Assembly: GCF_937616625.2 (NCBI RefSeq)
Contig: NC_065571.1
Location: forward strand, 17,424,501 to 17,488,500
DNA from: Mercurialis annua
Taxonomy: Eukaryota > Streptophyta > Magnoliopsida > Malpighiales > Euphorbiaceae
DNA: 64,000 nucleotides
Direction: 5' to 3'
Shown here: piece after piece, positions 1-10,443 of the stretch
Numbering within the stretch: position 1 is the stretch's first letter
Layout: each line of letters begins with the position of its first letter
Position numbers and translations under genes: made by a program
The notes under the pieces: generated by a model
What the model saw: the letters and a program-made list of their open reading frames with translations, nothing else
The model's database searches: none
Told to the model about the DNA's origin: nothing

Positions 1-250
1 ATGTTGCGTTGCTGTAAACTGTGCTGTAAACTGTGTTGTAAACTGTGCTATAAACTATGCTATAAACTGTGCTGTAAACTGTGCTGTGAGTTTTGCTTAA
101 AACTGTGTTGTGCTGTAAACTGTGCTGTAAGTTTTGCTTAAAACTGTGTTGTGCTGTAAACTGTGTTGTGCTGTAAATTGAGTTGCTGTAAATATGTGGT
201 GTGCATGTAAGTGTGTACAATTGTTGTAAACTGTGTTGTGTTGCTGTAAA
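1..250. repeat. 12-bp minisatellite (CTGTGCTGTAAA-type)
   Basis: Imperfect tandem copies of a unit close to CTGTGCTGTAAA, with variants TTGTAAACTGTG and TTGCTTAAAACTG, fill the first 250 bases. The array stops just before an AG splice acceptor (TTGTGCAG, ending at about 262). I therefore infer it lies in an intron of the gene whose last exon follows. The left edge is cut by the window. Confidence 0.8.
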
Positions 251-262
251 TGTGTTGTGCAG

Positions 263-889
263 AATCCCACACCCAGTGAGGATTTGGTGGGTCAGAAAAC
301 AAGGAGGCTGGTGGACATTACTGGACCTCCAGCTAAGGGTGTGGACATTAATAGCATTATGAAAAAATTTACTGCACCTCGAGCAGCTCCATCTAGATCT
401 GGATTACCCAAATCTTCAGCTCCAACTCCAACTCAGACCCGTGTCCTAGAATCAGCAAGTGTGAGGAAAGTTGGCAAGCCAAAGCTAGGAAGACCAACTG
501 CTTCTGCAAGACCCAGATCTGCAACTACAGGAACTCAGGCAACTGTGCAGCCAATTCAAACTACTCCTGGGAGAACCAAGTCTCAAGCTAAAAGGACTAA
601 GGAAACTGTGCAGCAACAGACAGTTTCAGCTAGCCTCACCACATCCACAAGTCTGCAACCACAGCTGCCAATGCCTGCTAAGCTTCCGGTTAAAAGAATG
701 CTGGATTTGAAGCTTAAGGAAGCAGCATCAAGCAGCAAGGACCCTAAGCCACCATCTTCAAAACCTGTTGTTAGACCTAAGGCTCCAACTGCATCCACAA
801 CTTCTAGTGCTCAGAAAGTCCCACCCTCAGCAACAAAGAAGAGGAAGATATGGGTTCCTCCGGGTCAAACCTCAAACAAAGAGCTTTGA
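263..889 (+). CDS. 3'-terminal exon of a probable MULE-borne gene (partial)
   Basis: An open frame runs from an apparent splice acceptor at 261-262 to a TGA ending at 889. It encodes about 208 residues rich in Pro, Ser, Thr, Lys and Ala, ending in a basic stretch (KKRK) followed by IWVPPG. No catalytic domain is visible. Low-complexity basic tails like this occur at the C-terminus of some plant Mutator-like transposases. Its position, convergent with a GRF-zinc-finger gene and inside a TIR-like end, makes a MULE transposase tail the best guess. That identity is inference, since the catalytic part would lie left of the window. An in-frame ATG at 233 exists, but the upstream minisatellite makes it an unlikely start. 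Confidence 0.45.
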   Translation, partial: NPTPSEDLVGQKTRRLVDITGPPAKGVDINSIMKKFTAPRAAPSRSGLPKSSAPTPTQTRVLESASVRKVGKPKLGRPTASARPRSATTGTQATVQPIQTTPGRTKSQAKRTKETVQQQTVSASLTTSTSLQPQLPMPAKLPVKRMLDLKLKEAASSSKDPKPPSSKPVVRPKAPTASTTSSAQKVPPSATKKRKIWVPPGQTSNKEL

Positions 890-1386
890 AGATAAGAAGG
901 GAGACAGTTTTTGGTGGAAGTGTGTGGGGCATCAAGTATTGTAATTTATTATGTTATTTTGTTACAATGGGGGGACCATTGTTGGGTTTGAGAATATTAA
1001 ACTCTTCTTTTTGACAAGTTGGTGGTGCATTATTGCATTCTATGTACCCCACAACTTCCTTATTTACAATGTGCTGTTTAGGTTGGTGTATGTAGGGTGA
1101 ATATTAAGTGGTGTAAATTTTGGCAATTTAATATATGCAGCACCTATTATTATGACTATTATTGCAATCTCTGTCTTTGTCTGTATTCAGCAGTTTATTC
1201 TTAGCTTATGCAGATAACTTGTGCCAAATTTTATATAAAAAAAGTTAAATTCATGATTAACACAACCATTTCAATTTAACAACATAATTGAGTAACATTG
1301 AATCTAATTTAAACAACAAACTATTACACCATATTCAACCATATCAAAGTTGTATTACAGAGACATTGCAAACACTACAATCTAAA
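890..1386. other. AT-rich intergenic stretch between convergent genes
   Basis: No gene is seen. The sequence probably contains the 3' untranslated regions and polyadenylation signals of the two convergent genes that flank it. A GGGGGGACCATTGTTGGG stretch near 969 is the only GC-rich spot. Confidence 0.4.
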
Positions 1387-1783
1387 CTAATTTTTGCTCC
1401 ATCTTCCTAGAAAAAATGCAAAAACTATCACAACTACATATTTTACATAAGTCCATTTCGATGTCTTCTTGTAATTATCCACAGCATCTTGTGTATCAAC
1501 CTTTTCCAGCAGTCCAAGTAGAAGAGATCTTGTTCTATTAGGCATAGCCTGATCAAACCAGTAGAAGTAATCACACCCACCTCCAGACTGTTAATTCAGT
1601 AAATGAGCATAGTGTTACTCTCAAAATCAGAAGCTGAAAAAAAGAAATGGCAATTGGGAATAAAGTTACCTGATAACCGTGGCAACCAAAGAATCGCCTG
1701 CCTGGATTCGCCTGAGTCCAAGCTGTCTTTAGCACAGCAGGTTGATTGCAATGGCAATTGGGAATAAAACTTGGATGTTCCAT
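1387..1783 (-). CDS. GRF-type zinc finger protein with C-terminal membrane segment
   Basis: I read a two-exon gene, complement(1387..1587, 1670..1783), with GT..AG splicing in phase 0, giving 104 aa. Exon 1 carries CHC, then NPGRRFFGC. Exon 2 supplies GGGCDYFYWFD. Together these are the C-x-C...C...C ligands and conserved NPGRxF and CxxFxWxD motifs of zf-GRF domains (residues about 10-50). Residues about 51-80 may form a short coiled coil. Residues about 88-99 are hydrophobic (VVVIVFAFF), a likely tail-anchor. Small GRF proteins with a C-terminal hydrophobic segment are common in plant genomes. The GRF family binds single-stranded nucleic acid or mediates protein contacts, but the role of this one is unknown. 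The gene converges on the exon at 263-889 and its start lies about 480 bp inside a MULE-like end, so it is probably a transposon accessory gene. Confidence 0.75.
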
Positions 1784-2262
1784 TTCAATGGAAAAAAATT
1801 ACTAAAGGTGAAAATTTAGGGTTCCAATATGGTGGTTGCTGAAAGAAATGGGAGAAATGGAAACAAGAATAAATTAGGGCTAGCAAATTGGGAATAACAA
1901 AATTGGAATAAGAAGAAGTTAGGGCGAAGAAATTGGGGATTTAGGGTTTGAGCGGGCCAAGTGATTGAAAACGAGGAAGAAGATGACAACTTTAGGGAAA
2001 TAATGAGAGTTTATTACCGTTGGTTTTATTTTTTACCGTTGAGTGTGACTGACAATTTGTTGAGGTGTCAAATTAAACTTTGGTGATGTGGAAATGTATT
2101 GCTGAGTTGGACAAATCCGGCCTCGTTTCAGAGCCAAAACGGTGCGTTTTGTTGAAGTGACATCCCGTTGAAACATTTAACTCAATCCAGTGACACGTTT
2201 GTAATAAAAGTCCGTTCAGTGACCTTTCTGTAACATGGCCATAGTTCAGTGACCCAGGGAGT

Positions 2263-3892
2263 TTAATATCCGCAGAACTCCATTGGAAGTTGAATGTAAC
2301 AGGTTATGACTTACTGCACACAAGGTGCATGAACGTTCACACAAAATGCACGAACGTGCACCGGGCAGCACGAACGTGCACAAGGTTGCACGATCGTACA
2401 GCCACAGTTGTCGAAGGGGAAGTGCTTTCGTGGGATTTTGCCCTAGCTTTCGACGCGTGTGTCCGTCGATTTGAGAATGATTAAACGTTAATTAGAACGT
2501 TTAAAAGATAAAAAGGACTTAGACATTAATGGACCTCGATTTATTAAAACACAGAGACGTTTTAATAAAGTTCTAGATTAATTAAAGTGATTAATCACGA
2601 GAGGATTACGAGTTAATAATGAGAGTTGGGTTAGACAATATTCACTATATGTCTAATTTTGTCATTAGAGTCTACTCTTTAGAGTTAGAATTCTTATTTC
2701 AATTGTGTTTTAACAATTGAATTCTAACTAGTTCCGACGGGCCAACGGGCTACCGGACCAGCGGAGTAGGGGACATTCAAATCTTGTTTTGGGGATAGTG
2801 GTTCTGTGAGTTTTCATCTTACTTTTGAATATTGATATCCAAAATGTTTATAACCCAAAATGTTATTGAAATCATATTGCATTGAGTCGATTTCAAATCA
2901 ATATAGATCCATTGGAAGATGATACCTATTGAGTGGCAATAGGGCTGTGTGATCAGAGGTACTGATACTATAGACTAAGCATGTGATTATCTGTAGAGAT
3001 AGAGATGATTATATTAAGTCACTGGGCAACATAAATGTTGGTGACCCTGACTTAATAGGTAGTCTTGAGGCGGCAGTAACTAGTTTATGGCCTAGCTATC
3101 CAATACAGAATTTGAGACGGCAGTGATTAATTGTTGTATCAGACTATGGTGTGAAATATTGTGGTTCATACTATAGTCTTCCTATTAGAGTTTGATGTTT
3201 AGGGTTTCATCTGGATCGGTTGTCTGTCTGCATAATGAATGTTTCTCATGCGATTTCTGTTTTATTAATATTCCTAAGTAATTATGTGAACTCACTCAAT
3301 ATTGACCCCCATTAATATTTTCCTTTTAAAGGTAAATAGATTTTGAAGGGACAAGGCTTCCTGTTCTTTCCTCGGAAGTCGTATCTAAATAAGGTCACTC
3401 TAGAGCTGTAGAGTAGTTTGGTCTATCCCATAGTAGTTCATTTGTTTATACGCTTCGCTCTAATATGAAACTATTGTCTTGTATTTTTGTTTTGAAAATG
3501 CTGCATGTTTGTAAAATGAGGGCTTTTTCTAGTTGTTTATAAAGAAACTGGATTTTTATTTAAAGTTATGTGTTTGTACAGCTGTTTTTAACCGGTCACC
3601 TGATGTGTGAACTGGTTTACACTCATGATATTGTATTCGGACAGGGCTATCATATGATGTATGATGTGTACGCGTAGTACCCTGAGTCCATGAATGCAAT
3701 CGCAAGGTTTTGATTACATGTTTGTTTAAAGGTTTTCAAATACTTGCAAGAAGGGATTGGGACCTTTTATGTTTTCAAAATGCGAATTTTTTTGCTGTTT
3801 TTTCTAGGCTTGCTACGGGTTTTGGAACAACCATTCCTAATCCCTAGCCACAGTCTCGACTTGAGCTTCGAGGTGGAAATCTAGTCGTGACA
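2263..3892 (+). repeat. Tekay-like Ty3/gypsy LTR fragment, plus orientation, 5'-truncated
   Basis: The 3' end (about 3808-3892) is collinear with the end of the complete LTRs at 52048 and 59022 (read on their minus strand). Shared features are GGCTTGCTACGGGTTT, a CAACCATTCC block, CCCTAGC and the terminal GTCGTGACA. Around 2924-2960 it also shares ACCTATTGAGTGGCAATAGG followed by GCTGTGTGATCA with those LTRs. Near 2325-2400 it has tandem near-palindromes of the type GCACGAACGTGC. The expected TG start is missing at the MULE border, consistent with the MULE having inserted into this LTR. No coding sequence is visible. Confidence 0.65.
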
Positions 3893-4531
3893 ACAAAAGG
3901 GGTGCAATACATTACTTTAGACTGATGTATAACTAAAATAAACAAGATTAACCTAAGGGAATAGGATCTGGACCTAAAGAAACACAGCCACAATCACACC
4001 AACGAAACACACCACGTAGGAATTGCGTAGATCTCGCGAAAAGGATGAATAATCATAAAATAATTGTTAAAAATCACAAAGGATCTAAGTGTAAGGTTGT
4101 TTTACGTCTGATAGAGTGAAAGGGGGCAAAAGAAATCGAGTTAAGGGTTATTCATAGAAAAACAGTCGTGTCGTGCCTGCGACACAGACATGTCGCGCCC
4201 GCGAAAAATAGATCTCGCGCCTGCAACCTCCAAAAATGATCCAAACCGACCATATTTTAGTAAATCCTATCAGGAACAACATATCTGAAGGGGGGTGGGG
4301 GGGGGGGCGCGATCCAACAGTGCAATAGGGAGGTATGGACGTTTTACTAAAGCATGTCACATCTGAAAAACACACGAACATTGATTCGAATAAACTCGAA
4401 AACAAATCAAATCAACACACTAAAGATTATGAAAACCAACCCACAATACCAAGGAATCAAACTATCATGAAACAAGCAAAAACACATCGGAAAGTTCATC
4501 GGAACTAGCCGAAAAAATATGGGGTATTACA
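3893..4531 (-). repeat. second LTR fragment, minus orientation
   Basis: On the minus strand it starts TGTAATACCCCATATTTT, the same kind of start as the complete LTRs (TGTAATACCCCAAAATATT). It contains palindromic words such as GTCGCGCCCGCGA near 4190-4205. It stops abruptly at 3892 where the plus-orientation LTR ends in GTCGTGACA, so it is truncated or interrupted. A 19-base G-rich run lies near 4290-4310. The overlapping minus-strand frame at 4148-4405 is not a convincing gene. Confidence 0.55.
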
Positions 4532-5289
4532 GGTCAGAATTTTATTTAACCGAATAATTTTGTGTTTCTTTTAATTTTTAGGTCAGAGGAAAATATCATT
4601 CAACTATTAGCTAAATGGAATTATTTGCTTTAAAAAAAACAACTATTCGTGTTATAATTTTTTCGATTAAGTCCAATAATTTTGGATTTACATGGTAAAT
4701 ATTTTTTTGATTTAATAATTTACTTTAATAGTTTAAATAGTATTTTTATAATATTTAAAAGGTTGAAATAAACCTTTAACCAACAAAATTTCACCTTTTT
4801 AAAGGCTGTACACATCAAATTTTTTGGCGGAGGAGTCGGCCAACCCTCCACGACCTTCCCTGAATCTGCCCCTTATTCCCCCATTATCATATGGGTTTTC
4901 CTAATCTAATTATTGTATAGGTAATGGGGATAGAGCTACGCCCTAGCTCATGATTGTTATTACGACTAGTTTATTCATTGTATTTATTATCTGCAATGAC
5001 ATAGCAAGGGAGATGGGGAGGGCCTTGGCCCCTTTCAATTTGTTAAAAATTAGTACTTAAAGTTTTTATATATTGCAAGTTTCCCATCTTTTAAAGAATC
5101 ATCTCCTTATATATTATGTATATTGTAATTTGGCTTCCTAATACAATGATTTTGGCTATGTCAGTGTTATCTATTCTGATTACGCCCTTTGTGTTCTTAC
5201 TTTTGTTCTTTTACGTTCCCTTTTTGCATGTTTGTAGAATATCCACAGTCCCTGACTTTTGGGCCTTCTATCTCGGCCATTTCAGTGTT
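4532..5289. other. AT-rich stretch without recognisable gene
   Basis: Low-complexity AT-rich DNA. A short plus-strand frame at 5116-5307 has a hydrophobic, phenylalanine-rich composition without family features. I do not call it a gene. Confidence 0.5.
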
Positions 5290-5480
5290 TCAATTTTGAT
5301 CCAATAACTACCTTGAACTTTGATTTAAAAGCCAATAAACTCCTCTCGTTCAATTTTTGACTCACGTCGGTTCATGTCCATAAACGTAGCTGAGGTGGCT
5401 GCGATTTAGTCGTTTGAGATTTTAAAAATTGCCACATCTCTCTTACGTGTTATATTTAACGCCACATCATTTAAAAAAAA
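5290..5480 (+). repeat. left TIR-like end of a decayed MULE-type element
   Basis: It contains CAATTTTTGACTCACGTC, then CATGTCCATAAACG, then GTGGCTGCGATTTA. The same words occur inverted near 27270-27335. Phrases such as GCCACATCA are usual in plant MULE ends. Its partner lies 22 kb away because a LINE and a MULE dimer appear to have inserted between them. Exact boundaries are not resolved. Confidence 0.45.
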
Positions 5481-5707
5481 TAAAGTATGATAACTGACAA
5501 CGGTAGGTAATTAATATTTACCTCATCCTCCTTCCTTATTTCTAGTTTGCCTATCTTTCTTGTATTATCTTTACTTTCTAGTTTTTATTTTTGAAATCCT
5601 TCTCGTTTGTCTGTTGATTTTTTTTCTCTTGTCTCATTTTTTCTAGACATCTCTTATCTCTCGTTGAATCTAAGGTTTCCCTTCTAGACCTGCATTTCAA
5701 TTTATCA

Positions 5708-5850
5708 ATGGGGAAGATGAATGTTTCATACTATAACTGTGATTTGCATGTTGTTTTGAAGACCTCATGGACAAGCACAAATCCAGGGAACATTTTTGTA
5801 GATGTTTAAGATATGACGATGGTATCGAATGTTTTCTTTGAACATAATTT
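5708..5850 (+). pseudogene. GRF-type zinc finger pseudogene
   Basis: Starting at ATG 5708 the frame reads CDLHVVLKTSWTSTNPG, which matches the GRF-finger core of the gene at 1387-1783 (CNQPAVLKTAW..NPG). It then decays: the expected RRFxxC is replaced by NIFVDV and a stop at 5807-5809. The following RYDDGIEC is in another frame. It is therefore a broken remnant. It lies just inside the TIR-like end at 5290-5480, which again places a GRF gene within a MULE-type element. Confidence 0.6.
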
Positions 5851-5992
5851 TAACCTATTCATAGGGTTTATAACAAAATTGGATACCCCCTCGTATGTTG
5901 CTTTGCTGTAACATTTATAAACACATTGCTCTACCTTCTCATTATTCTAAGAAGTTCATGGACTTCCAAGGCTTTCATATATTGTTCCAACT

Positions 5993-6006
5993 TTGCTTCA
6001 TAAGAT
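5993..6006. repeat. LINE target-site duplication, left copy
   Basis: TTGCTTCATAAGAT, identical to 12593-12606. It directly precedes the poly-T run that marks the 3' tail of the minus-oriented LINE. Confidence 0.9.
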
Positions 6007-6052
6007 TTTTTTTTTTGCCGAAATGAAAGGTATCATTAGAAATGGGAATCGA

Positions 6053-9000
6053 CTACAGAAGTCTCGATTCTAGCCACATCAACTGTGCTAGATTATTACA
6101 ACAGAAACTATTGTCTGTAAGGGCTTTTTTGGCCAACGAATGTGCCACCCAGTTACTTGCTCTCCTAACAAAATGAAACGAGTGCGGCATGATGTTGTTC
6201 AGTAACACCTTACAATCCTGGATAATAACATCTGTATTGTAATCCACCTTGGAGTTCTGTGACATTGCTTCAATAATTACCTTAGCATCTCCTTCAAAGA
6301 TGACTTCAGGAAGTTGAAGACTTATGGCTAGGTTAATTGCATCTCGCAAGGCCATCGCCTCAATAGTTGCTGGAGATGTTACATATGGATATCGTTTTGT
6401 GGTTGAATTAAAAACAACCCCTCTGTGATTCCGAACCACTACTGCCCCCACCCCTGATGACATAGCTGCTTGGAAGGCTCCGTCAAAATTGAGCTTGAAG
6501 ACGTTCGCTGGTGGAGGGCTCCAACTTGACAAGGTCTGTTGCGCATATTGCACCCCCATGGTTGCTGGGAGGGGCTGTTGAGCAGAATGGGACCTACTCC
6601 TAGCTCGTAAGAACTCCGCCTGGAGATCAGTTGCATTGGCGATGACTTCTCCTGGGTCTTGGAAAGTTTCTCGAAAAATCATAGCATTTCTGGACTGCTA
6701 GATAGCCCACATCAACCAGGACACTTTAGATAAGAACCCCACCGTGGCACCTTGGTCGCTTGACATCTTTTCCAGATTCACCCACACTTGCTTTAGACAG
6801 TTACCCTCCTCTAACCCCTGTAATACCTGTGGATTAGAGCCCAACCAAACAGTTTCAGCGAAGGGGCATGTAAACAGCATATGGAGGTTAGTTTCTGGAC
6901 TGTTGCAGCATGGGCATCTCTCTTCTTTCGACGGGATGCGTTTGTTGATGTTAGCATTCGAAGCCAGGCCGTTATTCAAAGCTTTCCAAATAAAAGTTTT
7001 GATATTTGGAGTAACCTCCAACTTCCAGATCAGCTTCCAGTTTGCTGCAACTGGTGCCACCTCCTGCGACCCTGTATTGTGGAGTCTCCCTTTATAAGCA
7101 TGGTAAACATCGTAAGCCGTTTTGACATTAAAAGCACCTGAACTAGAGTGCTGCCAAATTATTCTGTCTTCCAATCCCATGCTACTCACTGGCAGCTGCA
7201 GAATTTCCGTTGCCTCTGATGGACTAAAAATTCCATTTACCAAGTCTGCATCCCAATTCCTGGTGTCCTCTCTAATCAGATCTGCAACCCTACTGATTTG
7301 AGACGGCAGTTCTAGAACCCTGTCCACTGCATTGTCTATCCAAGAAGGAACCCACGGGTCATGGTTGATGCGAACACTGTTGCCATTCCTAACTTTCCAT
7401 CGTACTCCCAGGTTAAGAACTTCTCTTCCTTTTAAAATACTTTGCCATGCCCACGAAGCATTATAATGGGGACCCGCTTGTAGAAAAGAGCTGCTAGGGA
7501 AGTACTTCCCTTTCATTACCCGAGAAATCAACGAGTCTGGTTGCGAGAGAAATCGCCAGCCTTGCTTAGCTAGCAACGCCAGGTTGAAATGCTGAAGATC
7601 TCTAAACCCCATTCCACCCTTGTCCTTTGCTTGACACATTTTCTTCCACGAAATCCAGTGTATCCTCCTTTCCCCGCTTTTCTGACCCCACCAAAAATTT
7701 GAAATTATTCTATTAATTTCCTTGTGCAAACTCTTCGGGAGGAGGAAACATGACATTGAGTAAACCGGAACAGCGGTGGCCACACTTTTTATCAACACTT
7801 CCCTTCCTCCATAGGATAACAAACTTCCCTTCCACCCCTCCATCTTTTGCTTCACTTTTCCTATGATCTCTCTAAACGTTTCTGCCTTAGATTTCGTGAC
7901 TAGCGTTGGTAAACCCAGATACTTGTCTTGTCCTCCACAATTCCGAACGTTCAGAGCCCTCCTCAGATTTGACCTGACGTCAAGAGGTGTATTGCGGCTA
8001 AAAAGAATGGTTGACTTTGCTAGGTTTACTTCTTGTCCTGATGCCAAGCAGTAGACGTGGAGAATATCATTAATTCTGTCTGCCTCTATTTGGTTAGCCT
8101 GAAAGAACAATAGTGAGTCATCCGCAAACAGTAGGTGAGAAATCTTAGGACTGCTTCGAGAGATTTGCACCCCACTTATGTCACTATGAACCTCGGCCAT
8201 AGTAAGGAGCGACGAAAAACTTTCCGCGCATAGGAGAAACAAGAACGGAGATAGAGGATCGCCTTGCCGTAGTCCTCTAGTTGGTTTGATGAACCCCTGG
8301 GAGGACCCGTTGAATTTCAGAGAATAGGTAACCGTTGAAATGCATCCCATTACCCAACGTATCCACGAATGGTGGAACCCCATTTTTCTCATAACCCTCT
8401 TCACAAAAATCCATTCAATCCTTTCATAGGCTTTGCTCATATCGAGTTTAAGAGCGAGCTCAAATTTCCGAGACCCATTCCTAGTCTTTAAGTGGTGTGT
8501 TAATTCATGGGCCAAGAGGATATTATCGGAGATATTCCGACCCTTAACGAAGGCGCTCTGATTTTCGCTAATCAACTTATCCATGAAGGGTTGCAGTCTA
8601 TTTGTCAGGATACGAGATATAATTTTGTAAAACACCGGGCAAAGACTTATTGGTCGAAGGTCCGACATAGTTTGAGGTACACTTACTTTAGGGACCAAAG
8701 TGATGGTCGTATGATTAAGACTCCTAGACAGCTGTCCTCCCGCAAAGAATTCCTTCACCCCTAGGCAAACTTCCTCCTTGATTGTGTCCCAATGCGTTTG
8801 GAAGAAGAGACCCGTCATCCCATCCTGACCCGGGGCTTTCGTTGGGTTTATATCAAAAGCAGCCTTCTTGATTTCACCATCCGTGAAGGGGCGAGTAAGG
8901 GATCTGTTCATACTTGGTGAAACCCGGTTCTGAATGACCGCTGTTGCCTCTGTGATACCCGAAGGGTTAGAGGTAGTAAAAATGTTCTTGAAATGTTGTA

Positions 9001-10213
9001 GGGCAATCCCCACAATCTGTTGTTGTTCATTACAGAGCTGCCCCCTACTATCCTTGAGTTGAGAGATATAGTTTCTACGGCGGCGAGAAACTACCTTCGA
9101 GTGGAAAAAACTCGTATTTCGATCACCCCAATTGAGCCAGTTGACTCGAGCTTTTTGGTGCCAAAACTGTTCTTCCCTTGTTACTTCAGCTGCCAGCGAC
9201 TCTTCCAGAGCTTTGATCTTCGTGGAGTTGTTCGCAAAACCCTTTTGATGAAGGTCCTTTATCTCCCGGTTGAGTGTTTTGATGTTCCTGCTAGCATTGG
9301 CCTTGTTCTTCCTTGCCCAAGTAGATAACCCCACCCTGCACGCCTTGATGTTATTCTGAATTTGAATGAGCGTGTTATGTCCATTTCTCCCACTTCCAGC
9401 CTCCAAATGTCGCCCTGTTGTATGCCAGTTAGTCTTGACGATCTCCTGGGCTTCCGCATTGTGAACCCAACGCTGATCAAAATGAAAAGATCCCCTACCT
9501 CCCATCTTCTTTGGCAATGAATCCAACAGCAGGGGCCTATGGTCTGAGCCCATTTTGTCTAGGTGAAGCACTGAAGCCCTTGGGTAAGATCGCATCCAGT
9601 CACCAGTAACCAATACCCTATCAAGACGCATCTGAATATTGGCTCTCTCTGCTCGTTTATTATTCCAAGTGAATGGATGTCCTCTATACCCAAGATCGAC
9701 TAGGTTTGAGTCAGTAATGAACTGGTTAAACTCTTCCAATCTCAAATGGTTAGAAGGGTTTCCACCTTGTTTCTCCTCAGGACGTCGAATAGAATTGAAA
9801 TCTCCACCAACAATGACCATCCCGTTCAAATTACACAAATAGTTTTGGAGAAAAGAAAATTGCTGAGCTCGAACAGTAAAAGAGACAGCCAAATAAACCC
9901 CAACAAAGTTCCATACAATATTATCATCAGTGTTAACAATGGAAACATGAAAGAAAAACTCTTGTTGGTCTACCAACACTACATTACAACTATCAAGCCA
10001 AGCTATAGCTAAGCCACCTGAAGAACCGTTGGCATCAAAACATAAAAAGTGTCTAAGACTACACTTTCTCAAAAACCTCTGCACTTTCTCAGCCCTATTT
10101 TTACTTTCAGCAATAAAAACCACTTCCGGAGAATGGGATTTGCAAATCCCTTGGAGATGGTGGCTTGTCAGGGGGTTCCCCACACCCTGGCAATACCACA
10201 AAAGTAGCTTCAT
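6053..10213 (-). pseudogene. LINE ORF2: endonuclease, reverse transcriptase, RNase H (one internal stop)
   Basis: From ATG 10213 the frame encodes 1171 residues to a TAG at 6698-6700, then continues in the same frame to 6053, about 1386 codons in all. Domains by approximate residue: EEP endonuclease 1-230 (GGDFNSI near 137, GSDHRP near 222); reverse transcriptase about 480-760 (LDMSKAYERIEW near 588, FADD near 694); zf-RVT about 1040-1105 (CPCC..H..C); RNase H after the stop (FDGA, EAMALR, EGDAK, NWVAHSLAK). The stop sits in WAI*QSRNAM, where a Trp is usual, so TGG to TAG is the likely change. The endonuclease start reads WYCQG, whereas relatives have WNCRG. Loss of that Asn, an active-site residue in the family, would impair nicking. 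ORF2 starts 230 bases after the end of ORF1. Confidence 0.92.
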
Positions 10214-10443
10214 TTATCCTTTGGGGGTCCATTGTGGCTGGAACCCTCCACCAATTTGGATTTTGGGATGCGACGCTGCTTCTTCGGTGCATTCTGGATA
10301 GGGGCAGTACTGGGCCTTTTGCTCCCCTGAGTTGGGAGATCAGTCGCATTAACTGATGCCTCCACATTGTTACCTTGAATACCTCTCTGGCGTGCCTGAG
10401 TCTTGATTCTTCCCCGCGGTACCGCCGGCCCCCTTGGGGCAAC

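Larger units (their letters stand above)
1..2262. mobile_element. right part of a MULE carrying a GRF-zinc-finger gene
   Basis: The segment holds a convergent gene pair and ends in sequence resembling a MULE terminal inverted repeat (about 2060-2262). Read on the minus strand this end starts near ACTCCCTGGGTCACTGAAC and contains several GTCACTG words. The left terminus is outside the window, so the inverted-repeat pairing and target duplication cannot be checked. The exact right end is uncertain by a few bases. Confidence 0.5.

Noticed and set aside
4148..4405. 85-residue minus-strand frame
   Set aside because: It lies in an LTR fragment and spans a G/C homopolymer. No recognisable domain.
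6744..9842. Several plus-strand frames over the LINE
   Set aside because: They are shadows of ORF2 on the minus strand.
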